The notes: generated from the sequence alone by a model not told the origin. A DNA stretch of 50,561 bases from Rifleibacterium sp035352635 (GCA_035352635.1 DAOPYA010000023.1:1-50561); one strand, 5' to 3'. Counted from the stretch's first letter, positions 26,290 through 35,011 are shown. A program made the numbers and translations.

Positions 26290-27081
26290 TTATTTGCCGA
26301 ATTCAAAGGCAACAACACGGCTGATGCAAGATTCAAGCTCAATGGCACGCCAGGGGAACAGGCCGATCCATGTGCGCTTGTTGCTGAGTTTATCGATGTC
26401 GCCACCAATATTCTCGGCGTGCACAATGCCCAGCGGGAACATTTTCAGATGCATGACCTGATAATATTCTTCATAGGGGAAATAGTCATCCCAGGATTTG
26501 CCGTGAGTCTTCTTGAGCTGGGCTTCTGCCTTGGCGAACAGTTTCGGGTGCCAGTCGCGAAGAATGGTGTTCATGGGGTGATCTGCTGAACCGCAGTCAA
26601 CGCCAATCCACTTGAATTTCATTTCTTGAGCCCATTTGTGGAAATCAGCATCGGGGCCGGGGTGTTTGACCATGTAGCGCACTTCATCGGCTTCGGGTTG
26701 GTCCCAGCCGTATTTGTGGTAGCCGGTGTTGATGATCAGAATGTCGCCTTTGCGGATATCGGCTTTCTTTTTGAGCATGTCGGGTGAATAGAGCGAGAAA
26801 TCGCTAACTTCGTCAGAAATATCGACGACCACGCCATCGCCACACCATTCTTCGAGCGGAACTTCACCGATGGTCCGGCCGTTGGCGCAGAAGTGAATTT
26901 CGCCGTCGATGTGGGTACCAACGTGATTGCTGGTCTTAATGATCTGGCCATTTGCGCCTTGCCCCATGTGGGCACCGGCGATGCGTTTGAAATACTGAAC
27001 CTGCAGGGGCATATAGCTTGGCCACGGCGGAGTATGAATGCTCAGGCGCTGGGTCAGGTCATACATTTTAACTTTGGTCAT
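26290..27081 (-). CDS. Cyclase-family metal-dependent hydrolase (kynurenine formamidase/isatin hydrolase fold), 263 aa
   Basis: The metal-binding motif HVGTHID (53-59), typical of the cyclase family (Pfam PF04199), is present with the DLTQ start and GDILIINTG segment. Members open amide or imide bonds in small ring compounds or formamides using Mn or Zn. Length fits. AAGGAG lies 8-13 nt before the ATG. It is the last gene of a unit: FdrA - small protein - DUF1116 - this, with a 35-nt gap to DUF1116. This context suggests the substrate is a ring intermediate of the same nitrogen-compound pathway, but the compound cannot be read from the sequence. Confidence 0.88.
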   Translation of the reverse strand: MTKVKMYDLTQRLSIHTPPWPSYMPLQVQYFKRIAGAHMGQGANGQIIKTSNHVGTHIDGEIHFCANGRTIGEVPLEEWCGDGVVVDISDEVSDFSLYSPDMLKKKADIRKGDILIINTGYHKYGWDQPEADEVRYMVKHPGPDADFHKWAQEMKFKWIGVDCGSADHPMNTILRDWHPKLFAKAEAQLKKTHGKSWDDYFPYEEYYQVMHLKMFPLGIVHAENIGGDIDKLSNKRTWIGLFPWRAIELESCISRVVAFEFGK

Positions 27082-27116
27082 TATGGTCTCCTTAAAATTG
27101 TTATAACTAAATGATA

Positions 27117-28367
27117 CTAATTCTGGCAGTATTTTTCAACATAAGCTTCAAGGGCATCTTCAAAACATTTCATTGGCGGGTTCACCAGACCGGCTCCGAC
27201 CTGGCCAACGCCGGCGTCTTTGTGGGCGATACCCGTGTTGATCTGTGGAAGAATGTTCTTTTCGCAGACCTTGAGAATGTTGATGCCGGTCGGAGCGCCA
27301 CGAAAATCCATGTTGGGTATCTGGAACGATTGTGACTCGCCATCGGTTATTTCATACATTTTCCGGGTAAAATTCATGGCATCGCTGACGGTGCCGCCGA
27401 CGAACTTGACGATTGCCGGGGCCGCAGCCATCGAAAAACCGCCCAGCCCACACGTTTCGGTGATGGCACTGTCGCCGATGTCAGGGTTACAGTCTTTTTC
27501 TTCGAAGCCCGGAAAAAGCAGCCCCTTGACAATTGCGGCCGGGGCTGTGAACCAGCGATCCTTCAGCCCGGCAACTCTGATGCCGAACTCAGTACCGTTG
27601 CGTGCCATGGTGGTGACGATCGTCGAACCTTCAACCCACTCAGCAGCCTGAAGCATGGCTTTCGCGGCCGGCATGCTGAGGTTGAGAAAAAAATGGTCGT
27701 TCGAATGCAGAAATTCAAGAACCCGCACTTTGTCTGCCTGCGGGAACGTGGTTTTTAGAATTGCCGGAGCGAGTTCGCGTATCAGAAGAGAGGTTCCTGC
27801 TTTGTTGCGGTTGTGAACTTCATCACCCATCTGCAGCGCCTGTGCAATCAGGTTTTTCATGTTGATCTCAGGCGCAAGTTCGAGAGCAGCCTTGAGAACC
27901 GGGCCAAGGGTCGCTTCCATCCATTTCAGGCGATCTATAACTTCCTGAGAGAAGGCGCCATAGCGCAGCACCTTGCCCAGCCCTTCGTTAAGCGTGCAGA
28001 AAGTTCGCCGACCATTGGTCTTGTTCTCGATGATCCAGACGGGCATACTGGCAGTGGCCACCCCGGCCATCGGCCCCACGCCATCATGTTCGTGCCATGG
28101 CGCGAACTGCACTTTGCCGGCCGCCGCCATCTTTTCGGCTTCAGCCGGGCTGGCTGCGAGACCTTCATAAATCATGCCACCGATGACCGCGCCTTTGAGG
28201 GGGCCAGACATCTTTTCCCAGGTGATCGGCGGCCCTGCATGCAGTATCAGATTTTTGTTCATCCCGGGCACGACTGCCAGAGCAGTATCAATACCTTTAA
28301 TAACCGGTTGAGCCGCCTGAATGGCACTCAGCGCTTTTGCATTGGCTTCTTGAATATCTATAAGCAT
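27117..28367 (-). CDS. DUF1116 (YlbE/AllG-like) protein, 416 aa
   Basis: The protein matches the DUF1116 family, related to E. coli YlbE, by its ANAKALSAI start, GPPITWEKMSGPLKGA block, PWHEHDGVGPMAGV, and GTEFGIRV and CGLGGFSMAAAP regions. In E. coli, FdrA (AllF), YlbE (AllG) and YlbF (AllH) were reported to act together as oxamate carbamoyltransferase. I recall this and cannot confirm it here. The start at 28367 is a TAATG overlap with the small gene and has GGGAG 8 nt upstream; the 13-residue longer frame is unlikely. No DUF2877 (YlbF-like) gene is seen in the window. Confidence 0.85.
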   Translation of the reverse strand: MLIDIQEANAKALSAIQAAQPVIKGIDTALAVVPGMNKNLILHAGPPITWEKMSGPLKGAVIGGMIYEGLAASPAEAEKMAAAGKVQFAPWHEHDGVGPMAGVATASMPVWIIENKTNGRRTFCTLNEGLGKVLRYGAFSQEVIDRLKWMEATLGPVLKAALELAPEINMKNLIAQALQMGDEVHNRNKAGTSLLIRELAPAILKTTFPQADKVRVLEFLHSNDHFFLNLSMPAAKAMLQAAEWVEGSTIVTTMARNGTEFGIRVAGLKDRWFTAPAAIVKGLLFPGFEEKDCNPDIGDSAITETCGLGGFSMAAAPAIVKFVGGTVSDAMNFTRKMYEITDGESQSFQIPNMDFRGAPTGINILKVCEKNILPQINTGIAHKDAGVGQVGAGLVNPPMKCFEDALEAYVEKYCQN

Positions 28368-28576
28368 TATCTGGCTCCCTTTGCTGCTTTTACCTGGCTC
28401 TGCCACGCATCAACCCTTGCAAGCAGTGCCTGGATTTTCTTGTTGCCACCTGCCGGCGGGCGCCATTCGGTGTGAATGTTTTCAATACCCTGCTTCTTGA
28501 GGTCTTCAGCAAAACCTGGTATGCCGAGATTGATTACTTTGATCTTCTGCCCAAAAAATTCAGCAAGTCTGCTCAT
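28367..28576 (-). CDS. Small FdrA/DUF1116-associated protein, 69 aa
   Basis: A compact protein with the core VINLGIPGFAEDLKKQGIEN and a WRPPAGG motif. I associate this block with the end of FdrA or the start of DUF1116 proteins in other species, where it is fused. Here it is a separate gene between the two. The stop overlaps the DUF1116 start by one base, and an AAAGGAA (spacing about 9) precedes ATG 28576. A longer frame from 28594 would overlap fdrA. Likely a regulatory or linker domain of the same complex; no catalytic residues are visible. Confidence 0.75.
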   Translation of the reverse strand: MSRLAEFFGQKIKVINLGIPGFAEDLKKQGIENIHTEWRPPAGGNKKIQALLARVDAWQSQVKAAKGAR

Positions 28577-28580
28577 CTGG

Positions 28581-30107
28581 TTATTTCCTTTCAAGGCAAT
28601 GCTGCGCGAATTTGACCATGGCTACATTGGTCGGAAACACGACGACGCCGGCTTCTTCAAGCTGCGACTTCTGCTGCTGATAACCCTGCGGGTCGTCGGT
28701 GGTGCCACAGATGCAGGCAGCCAATATCGGCTTTTTGCCTGATGACTTCTGGCCACGCCTGATCGCCGCCACCATTTCGCCGGCCATGTCAGGGTGCGAG
28801 CCGTAACCGAGCACAACGTCAAAACAGATAATGCCAACTGATGCGTCTGATAATTCCTGGTGCATGCGCTCACTGCGATAATCGGGGTCGATCATCGGGT
28901 GAGCCTTGCCACGCGTGAAGTTGTCATCACCCAGATCAATGATGCAATGACCGGTGCTCTTATATACATCCGCCATTTCCAGGCAGCCTTTGACCGGTGT
29001 ATTCGAAGATACTTCGCCGAGTATTGGCTGCAAAACTCGCTGTGCTTCGTCGCACAGAGTTCCGCCGCTATACAGGCTGCGCAGATTGCCGGCCGGCACT
29101 TTGTGTTTGCCTGCCAGAGTAGCAATCTCGGCATCAGACATCTCAGGTTTATGCTTGCCACCAGAACTGAGATTACATGCCTGAATCGCAGCGTCTTCAA
29201 GATTGCGGGCTGCTACGAAACCCTGTTCTTCAATGATTTTTGGGTCAGCGCCAATAAAATAGACGACAACGGATTTTTTTATATTTTTAAACTCGGCGAA
29301 CAGAGGCTTGAGAACTGATGCTGCCGGCGGTTTTGAGATCAGAACGATCACCCGGGTCGCCGGGTCTTCTGCCAACGCCCTGGTGGCCATTATTGTCATA
29401 CGGCCGCCGATTTTTTCTGACAGATCGCGGCCGCCGACGCCAATCGCCTGACTGATTCCACAGCCAAGCCGGTGAATAGTGCTGGTCACTTCTTGAAGGC
29501 CGGTGCCAGATGCAGCTACCAGACCGATATCGCCACGGCGCACCGCGTTCGAAAAAGCCAGTGGCGTGCCGTTTATAATAGCAGTGCCGCAGTCAGGCCC
29601 CATGACCAGCAGTTCTTTGCTGCTGCCAAGGGTTTTCAGTTTTAATTCTTCTTCAATGCTCACATTGTCAGAAAAAAGCATGACATGCCGACCTTGGTTC
29701 AAGGCCAACTCAGCTTCACGTGCCGCGTATTCACCCGGAACAGATATCAGAACCACATTGGCACCTGGCAGTCTTCGGGCGGCTTCTTCCTGGGTGGAAG
29801 GGGGCAGTTCGGCATTGCCGCCGCCAGCCTGCTTGCGCGAATTCAGCCGCTTTTCGACCTCGGCGATGCCTGCTTCGGCAGTGGTCTTATCGTTACCCAT
29901 GATGCAGATGATAAGATCGTTGGGGGTGAGGCCGTCGAAATCAGGGCGATACATGTCGAGTCTTTTCAGACTGTCGATATTATAGTCGGTACACATACCG
30001 ACTACGGCGTTTTTGATACCATCCAGCTTTTTGACCTGTGACCCGATCAGCATCAGCGTTACGGAGTCAAAATAGGTCTGTTTCTTGACAAGGTGGCAGA
30101 CAACCAT
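28581..30107 (-). CDS. fdrA: FdrA-family protein (succinyl-CoA synthetase alpha-like), 508 aa
   Basis: The FdrA family resembles the alpha subunit of succinyl-CoA synthetase. Here the CoA-binding-like part (about 120-270) contains LLVMGPDCGTAIING, NAVRRGDIGLVAASGTG and IGVGGRDLSEKIGG. A ligase-like second half follows (GGTLCDEAQ, CIIDLGDDNFTRGKAHPMIDP, FDVVLGYGSHPDMAG). The active-site histidine segment of CoA ligases is not obvious, as usual for FdrA. Its relatives take part in oxamate/carbamoyl transfer or fumarate-related pathways. An AAAGGAG at 30118-30124 supports the start. First gene of the four-gene operon; 130 bp upstream hold AT-rich sequence and the lipase terminator. Confidence 0.92.
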   Translation of the reverse strand: MVVCHLVKKQTYFDSVTLMLIGSQVKKLDGIKNAVVGMCTDYNIDSLKRLDMYRPDFDGLTPNDLIICIMGNDKTTAEAGIAEVEKRLNSRKQAGGGNAELPPSTQEEAARRLPGANVVLISVPGEYAAREAELALNQGRHVMLFSDNVSIEEELKLKTLGSSKELLVMGPDCGTAIINGTPLAFSNAVRRGDIGLVAASGTGLQEVTSTIHRLGCGISQAIGVGGRDLSEKIGGRMTIMATRALAEDPATRVIVLISKPPAASVLKPLFAEFKNIKKSVVVYFIGADPKIIEEQGFVAARNLEDAAIQACNLSSGGKHKPEMSDAEIATLAGKHKVPAGNLRSLYSGGTLCDEAQRVLQPILGEVSSNTPVKGCLEMADVYKSTGHCIIDLGDDNFTRGKAHPMIDPDYRSERMHQELSDASVGIICFDVVLGYGSHPDMAGEMVAAIRRGQKSSGKKPILAACICGTTDDPQGYQQQKSQLEEAGVVVFPTNVAMVKFAQHCLERK

Positions 30108-30176
30108 TCCGGTTAAGCTCCTTTGCAGAATCTATATTGCGAAAATAATAGAACTTTAGGCTTTGAATGTAAAATA

Positions 30177-30215
30177 AAAAAACCGAAAGCGCCTCCGTGC
30201 GTCTTCCGGTTTTTT
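30177..30215. terminator. Hairpin terminator between lipase and fdrA genes
   Basis: An imperfect stem AAAAAACCG...CGGTTTTTT with inner AAGCGC/GCGTCTT pairing is flanked by A and T runs. It lies 15 bp past the lipase stop on the minus strand and upstream of the fdrA start. Confidence 0.7.
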
Positions 30216-30229
30216 AGAAACTCGTTGAA

Positions 30230-31282
30230 TCAGTTGTTGAGGTCTTCTTCTGCCTTCTCAGCGTTGCCATTGAACGAACGCTCAAGCTCGGCGTCATCGC
30301 CAGCGGCTTCATTGCCGAAAGCCGGAGGTGGCGGCATGCGATCTTTCAGCTCGAGGGGTAGAAGATCATAAATTTTCTGAAGATACATGCCCGGCAGGTG
30401 GCTTTTGACTTTGCCCGGCCCCCTCATCTCTTCGTCACCCAGCACGACCCGGCCATCTGCATAAATGTTATTCGGGGCAGAAAGATGCTTGTATTTCATT
30501 ACCTTAAATGGAATCTTGCTGACGATATCATTGTTAAGAACCCAGCGCTGCATATCAGGAAACCGCTTTTTAAAGGCCTTGACGAAGATATCGTTGCCAA
30601 TGCGCGGCCCGGCAAAGGTATAAAGACCTTGAACGCTGATTCCATCACCTGTAAGACGGAAAGCGGCAATTGGAGCAATGCCGGCCCCGAGGCTGTGCCC
30701 GGTGATCCAGAGGCGTTTGCCTGGCCCGGCCATGTGTTTTTGTATCAGACTCTTGAGGTCATCATAAACGATGTCGATGGCGTTATAAAAACCGGTGTGA
30801 ACCTTGACGCCCCAGCCCCACCAGAGAACACGCTTCTTGAAAAAGTTAAAATCAGTCAGAAGCCAGTCATAGACCATCTTGACCGGGCTGAACTTTTGGT
30901 TTTGCGATGCTTCTGACCCACGGAAAGAAACAATGACCAGTTTGTCGTTAGACATCACCACGGCCTGGGTGTCAGCGGTTTTATCTTTCTTGTTGATGAA
31001 ATCAAATTTGCTCATGCCAAGTGGCTTGAAAATTTCGACAAATCGTTTCTGAAATTCAGCAAAACTGGCAACATTCATGCGGTTCTCATAAGTGTTGTAG
31101 GCAGCATACATCAGAAGGTAAGTGTTGGTCAGATTATGACCGATCACCTTTTCTTCAAAGAGGTCGGCATAACAATTCGCACCCGCAACAGTCTGGCCAG
31201 ATGCTGACCCGGCAAATGCGGCCAACATGAACGCAAGCACCACTACCCGCAGAACCCTGCCATTTATTTCAGATACATTCAT
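30230..31282 (-). CDS. Secreted class 3 lipase-family alpha/beta hydrolase, 350 aa
   Basis: The signal peptide ends GSASG. The lipase class 3 signature is clear: an SFRGSE oxyanion-type segment (119-124) and the nucleophile elbow GHSLG (195-199, Ser197), with the downstream GPRIGN block that holds the catalytic acid region. Secreted enzymes of this family hydrolyse ester bonds of lipids or other esters. The C-terminal 45 residues are Pro/Glu/Asn-rich and look disordered. The gene stands alone, with its own terminator. Substrate unknown. Confidence 0.9.
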   Translation of the reverse strand: MNVSEINGRVLRVVVLAFMLAAFAGSASGQTVAGANCYADLFEEKVIGHNLTNTYLLMYAAYNTYENRMNVASFAEFQKRFVEIFKPLGMSKFDFINKKDKTADTQAVVMSNDKLVIVSFRGSEASQNQKFSPVKMVYDWLLTDFNFFKKRVLWWGWGVKVHTGFYNAIDIVYDDLKSLIQKHMAGPGKRLWITGHSLGAGIAPIAAFRLTGDGISVQGLYTFAGPRIGNDIFVKAFKKRFPDMQRWVLNNDIVSKIPFKVMKYKHLSAPNNIYADGRVVLGDEEMRGPGKVKSHLPGMYLQKIYDLLPLELKDRMPPPPAFGNEAAGDDAELERSFNGNAEKAEEDLNN

Positions 31283-31398
31283 GTGTCTACCTGCTTTGCT
31301 GTGATTATCTGTCTATTATATCCAGATTATGCCTGCCCCGCAAGGTACCCCCGCCGCCCGTCAATTCCCGGGCATGCGCGGGTGGGCTTTGAGGCAGG

Positions 31399-32139
31399 TC
31401 AGCTGAGTTTTCTGATTCGCACTTCGATTTCGGGGTTGTTTTTGAGAAGTTCGAGCAATCGTGCTGTATCGGTGTCGCCAAAATGATAGGGATAAAGGAT
31501 CTTCGGCTTGATCGCCATGGCCAGGTCTGCCACCATTTCTGGGGTCATGGTGTAGGGCAGGTTCATCGGCAGAAAGGCAACATCGATGTTTTTCAGTTCT
31601 TTCAGTTCTGCTGCGTTTTCGGTGTCGCCGGCAATGTAGATGCGTTTGCCATCGATTGTCAGAACATAACCGTTTCCGCGACCTTTAGGGTGGTAGGGTT
31701 GCTTGTCTTCTCTTAAGTGAACGAGATTGTAGGCTGCCACTGCTTCGATATTGATCGCATCAATCACCTGCGCATCGCCATTTTTAAACACCTTGCCATC
31801 ATTGCGCTCGCTGCCGATGGTTTCGGTATAGATTACTGTTGTACCGGGTTTGCTGGCCTGGGCAATCGCAGTGGCGTCATAGTGGTCCTGGTGCTCGTGA
31901 GTGATGAGCAGCATATCTGCTGGCGGCAGTTTCTGGTAATCGGCAAGTTTTGACCACGGATCGACATGGATAACCCGCCCCTGGTGTTCGATCATCAGCG
32001 TACCGTGGCCAATGAATGTCAGCTTGATCTCTGAACCTTCGCCCTTAATGATATCGGAATCGAAAACTGCCACCTGCTGAGCGGCCAGCGGGTATGCAGC
32101 AAATGTCAGACATATACTGATAATGATAAACAGTTTCAT
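31399..32139 (-). CDS. Exported metallo-beta-lactamase-fold hydrolase (UPF0173-like), 246 aa
   Basis: The signal peptide ends PLAA. The zinc motif HEHQDH lies at 81-86, with AGDTE (about 168) and a PYHFGD histidine near 222 forming the rest of the site. The short UPF0173-like form (FIGHGTLMIEHQG start) is typical of small MBL hydrolases with no assigned substrate. GGAGG at 32145-32149 sets the start; the longer frame has no ribosome site. Location is probably periplasmic. The 116 bp to the lipase gene show nothing definite. Confidence 0.88.
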   Translation of the reverse strand: MKLFIIISICLTFAAYPLAAQQVAVFDSDIIKGEGSEIKLTFIGHGTLMIEHQGRVIHVDPWSKLADYQKLPPADMLLITHEHQDHYDATAIAQASKPGTTVIYTETIGSERNDGKVFKNGDAQVIDAINIEAVAAYNLVHLREDKQPYHPKGRGNGYVLTIDGKRIYIAGDTENAAELKELKNIDVAFLPMNLPYTMTPEMVADLAMAIKPKILYPYHFGDTDTARLLELLKNNPEIEVRIRKLS

Positions 32140-32336
32140 GTTTGCCTCCATATTTAATTCAGTGTCTGATAAAATCTGCTCTATTAACGCAGATTTGTCA
32201 AATCCCTGACGCTCATGCCATATCTTCATTGTCTGCCGTTATGAACCCTTGCCCGGCATCTGAGAAAAAAGTTTACCGGTTAAGGTTTTTGTCAGATATA
32301 ATCAAGAGATACTCTGATGTTCAGGGAGGGCTTTAA

Positions 32337-34058
32337 ATGAAAAACCTTTGGCTGAGAACCGTTCTTATCATGACGGTTTTTGCTTTAGTTGCAAATTTAA
32401 CACCGCTGCAGGCCATGGCCGACGCCGAAATCGGTGCGGTAATCAAGGCCAGGTTGAGCGATAAAAACCTTACCCACACCATTCTTGGCGCTCTTACTTA
32501 TCTTGAAGATCGCCAGATAAGGCCTCGTCAGGGGCAACGCTCATGCGAAACCGACAGCTCAGACGATGGCGATGGTTGCGATACCCGTCTCAGCCTTAAT
32601 ATTCCCTTTCGCGAAAATATCGGTCTGCCGGCCCCAGCCTCTATTAAAGCCCGCAATCGAACTGGTGAATGGGCCAGCTATATTCACTTTATGCCAAATA
32701 AAATTGGGGTAAAAGGTCGTTCACCGGCTGCGGTCCAGGATTCAAACCTGTTCATGACCGCTTTTATTGCATACCCGCTCTTTCTTTTCGACGAAGGCTC
32801 GCTTCCTGACGAAAAACGTCATATCAACAGCATTTTGCAGCTGGCGATGACCAATATTCAGAGCTTCAGGCGCGAAGATGCCTATAACTTCTGGGCTGTT
32901 CTGCCCGGCTGCCGTGGCACGGCCCCACGCACCGGCCCCTTCAATATCGAAGTGCCCATGCTCGAGAAGATGGCTGAAGCCTATCTCAACCCAAAATTCG
33001 CCAAACTCTTTGCTGTCCTGGCACGCGGTCAGCAGACCCCGCCAAAATACTGGCTTGAGCGCTGTTTAAGCCGGGCCGAAAACCAGACCGGCGCTGATGC
33101 ACTCTTCAATATTCCGAACGATGCCGACGATACTTCCACCGCCGTTGCCTTTCAGCAGATGTATTTTGCTAGATTTCCCGATTCTGGCATCAGGCCAGAT
33201 TTTGCCGCCCTCGAAAATATCTCTCAGTTCAGAGATGTCGAGCGTGAACGTGAAGACGGCCGCGATGCCTGGAAAGGCAAGGCGAGCGGCGCCTACCTGA
33301 CCTGGCTCAAAGATGAGAACAAGCCAGTGTTCGAGCGCCCTGAAATCGGGGTTATACCTCTTGGAGTGAACAATGTCGATGTGGTGGTCAATTCAAACGT
33401 GCTTTTCGCCATGGCCCTGACTGGTCGCAAAGATCTTCCAGGCTACAAAGACTGCGTCAACCTGATTCTCAAAGCCGCCGAAAAACATGCCTGGCCTGAA
33501 GCCGGCCTTTATTACCCGCAGAATATGATTTTTCCTTATGCTGCTTCGCGTGCCTATCGCGATGGCAGCGCCCGCGAACCCGAAATGAAAGCCGCCATGC
33601 AGCGTATCATGCGCGATCTGATCGTTGCCCAGAAAGACTGGGGCGAAAAGAATCCGACCCGCCGCGGCGCTTTCCCCGGCGGCGACGACAAGAGCGATCA
33701 CCTTGCTTCGGCTCTCGCAGTTACTACCCTGATAAATATTGGCAGGCCGAATGCGGCAGAAGCCGGGTTGCTCAAAGATTACGATCTCGCAATTTCAAGC
33801 GGTGTTAAATATCTGCTGAACCAGGCCATCTGGAACAAACCGAAAAACCCAGAAACCGTCGGCAAGTTCAAAACCCCCGGCGATAAATGCGCCACATGGC
33901 TCTCGGGGTTGTTTTTCGCCGCCTCATTCTGGGATCTCGCCCACTGGCGCTCGCAGGCCTTCACCGTCGCCATGGTGCTCGAAGCCCTCACCAAATACGC
34001 GCTCGCTTACGATTGCGACGACGTTCCCGCCTGCATGCGCAAACTGAAACTCAACTGA
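32337..34058 (+). CDS. Secreted alpha-helical protein with a DxDD-like motif, 573 aa
   Basis: A signal peptide (residues 1-30, ending AMA) and a GGGAGG ribosome site (32323-32328) mark an exported protein. The rest is rich in helices with repeat-like spacing, as in alpha/alpha toroids. The motif NDADDTSTAVAF (DADD at 262-265) looks like the DxDDT motif of class II terpene cyclases. It could equally be coincidental in a helical-toroid glycosidase- or transglutaminase-like protein. Cysteines C65, C75 and several others could form disulfides. There is no QW repeat. Recognised family: none certain. The 3' region ends in a pair of hairpins. Confidence 0.7.
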   Translation: MKNLWLRTVLIMTVFALVANLTPLQAMADAEIGAVIKARLSDKNLTHTILGALTYLEDRQIRPRQGQRSCETDSSDDGDGCDTRLSLNIPFRENIGLPAPASIKARNRTGEWASYIHFMPNKIGVKGRSPAAVQDSNLFMTAFIAYPLFLFDEGSLPDEKRHINSILQLAMTNIQSFRREDAYNFWAVLPGCRGTAPRTGPFNIEVPMLEKMAEAYLNPKFAKLFAVLARGQQTPPKYWLERCLSRAENQTGADALFNIPNDADDTSTAVAFQQMYFARFPDSGIRPDFAALENISQFRDVEREREDGRDAWKGKASGAYLTWLKDENKPVFERPEIGVIPLGVNNVDVVVNSNVLFAMALTGRKDLPGYKDCVNLILKAAEKHAWPEAGLYYPQNMIFPYAASRAYRDGSAREPEMKAAMQRIMRDLIVAQKDWGEKNPTRRGAFPGGDDKSDHLASALAVTTLINIGRPNAAEAGLLKDYDLAISSGVKYLLNQAIWNKPKNPETVGKFKTPGDKCATWLSGLFFAASFWDLAHWRSQAFTVAMVLEALTKYALAYDCDDVPACMRKLKLN

Positions 34059-34120
34059 CTTTAACTTCTACACCAGTGCATCTCCGCTGGCGTAAATGGC
34101 TTAGTGTGAACCAGATCGTC

Positions 34121-34163
34121 AATCTTTATAAATAAAGATTTGCGCTATTCGCGAACAGCGAAT
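34121..34163. terminator. Two small hairpins after the DxDD-like gene
   Basis: AATCTTTAT-AA-ATAAAGATT (34121-34140) is a perfect 9-bp stem. It is followed by ATTCGC-GAACA-GCGAAT (34147-34163). Neither is followed by a good T run, so termination is possible but weakly supported. Confidence 0.4.
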
Positions 34164-34227
34164 ATGGTTTAAGTATGCTGAAATCACAAGTAATCACTGG
34201 ATCAGTTTTTGCGCTTAAATCAGCGCT

Positions 34228-34491
34228 TTAAGCATCAAGATCCTCAAACATTTCTTCAGGAGTGTTGTAAACTTTGCTGAGGTTCTTGCCTTCGATAGCT
34301 TCATCAATCGCTTTTATTGTTTCAGGATTGGTAATCTTAACCGGAAACGGCAATCCCTGCTCCATGATGATTCGCCTGAAAAAAATCCCGATTGCTTCAC
34401 TGGTCGTAATCCCGAGAGTCTTTAAAACCTTTTCAACTTGGATTTTTATGCCGGGTTCGACCCGGGTTTGAATTGTTGCAGTTTTTCTCAT
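34228..34491 (-). CDS. Orphan RelB/DinJ-type antitoxin, 87 aa
   Basis: The N-terminus (ATIQTRVEPGIKIQVEKVL) carries the ribbon-helix-helix pattern of RelB/DinJ antitoxins. The SEAIGIFFRRIIMEQGLPFP segment and an acidic C-terminal tail that would bind toxin follow. The start has a GGAG 8-11 nt upstream. No toxin gene follows on its strand: the next 160 bp are noncoding and the next gene runs the other way. It is therefore a solitary antitoxin, perhaps the remnant of a pair. It is similar to the antitoxin at 37034-37303. Confidence 0.85.
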   Translation of the reverse strand: MRKTATIQTRVEPGIKIQVEKVLKTLGITTSEAIGIFFRRIIMEQGLPFPVKITNPETIKAIDEAIEGKNLSKVYNTPEEMFEDLDA

Positions 34492-34522
34492 ATTTTCATT
34501 CTCCTTCTATCAATTATAAACA

Positions 34523-34547
34523 ATTGTAATGACAACTGCAATACAAT
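34523..34547. promoter_or_regulatory. Operator-like inverted repeat upstream of the orphan antitoxin
   Basis: ATTGTA (34523-34528) and TACAAT (34542-34547) face each other across 13 bp, 32 bp before the antitoxin ATG. The same pair of half sites occurs before the related antitoxin gene at 37303. RelB-type antitoxins bind such palindromes in their own promoters. Confidence 0.45.
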
Positions 34548-34590
34548 CGCATGCAAAAGCAAAGATAATTGGTGCATTCCCTGAGTGTAA

Positions 34591-34737
34591 TTATTCTACG
34601 GCATCAGCTAGCGACAAAATCCTTTGCTGGCACTCTTCTATGGCTTTACCAATTTCGAAGATGTCTGCTGACAATCTAGGCTTTAAGCATTCTGGAGAAC
34701 AGTAAAGAGCAAACTGCGAAGCCACTTCGGATGTGCA
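34591..34737 (-). pseudogene. Short remnant of an unidentified gene
   Basis: A 48-codon frame, bounded by stops at both ends, reads as a plausible protein C-terminus (LYCSPECLKPRLSADIFE). It lacks a start codon with ribosome site, though a GTG could begin at codon 5. No family is recognised. I call it a decayed fragment because it sits in a stretch with other remnants. Confidence 0.3.
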
Positions 34738-34872
34738 TTATAGGACGGAAATTCAGTGCTCCACCTTCATTGACGGTGGGCGTTTTTGACGGTTTGCCGG
34801 ACAATTAACCCGCCAATAATGAATATGGCCTTTGGCAAAAGGCTGCTTTGCAGCCGATAGTTGCGATGCCGA

Positions 34873-34950
34873 ACAACAGAATAACATTGTCAAGGGTCGC
34901 CGAAGGCCATGAGCGTAGCGAACTAGCTCTTGATAAGGTTGTTCTGTTGT
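34873..34950. repeat. Long imperfect inverted repeat (hairpin) in the accessory region
   Basis: The arms 34873-34894 and 34929-34950 match at 19 of 22 positions as inverted copies. The 34-nt loop itself contains GTCGC/GCGAA pairing. A single-strand fold would form a long bulged hairpin of about 78 nt, resembling an integron attC or a folded repeat element. The usual RYYYAAC/GTTRRRY ends were not found. The 81-codon frame across it (34753-34998) is probably not a gene. Confidence 0.5.
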
Positions 34951-35011
34951 GCCACATAAACGCCCGCGACCGACAAATTTATAAAAACCCACCGACACTG
35001 AAATACCAGCC

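Noticed and set aside
34753..34998. 81-codon minus-strand frame across the long hairpin
   Set aside because: It is created by the palindromic repeat, has an odd Cys/Arg-rich composition and no ribosome site.
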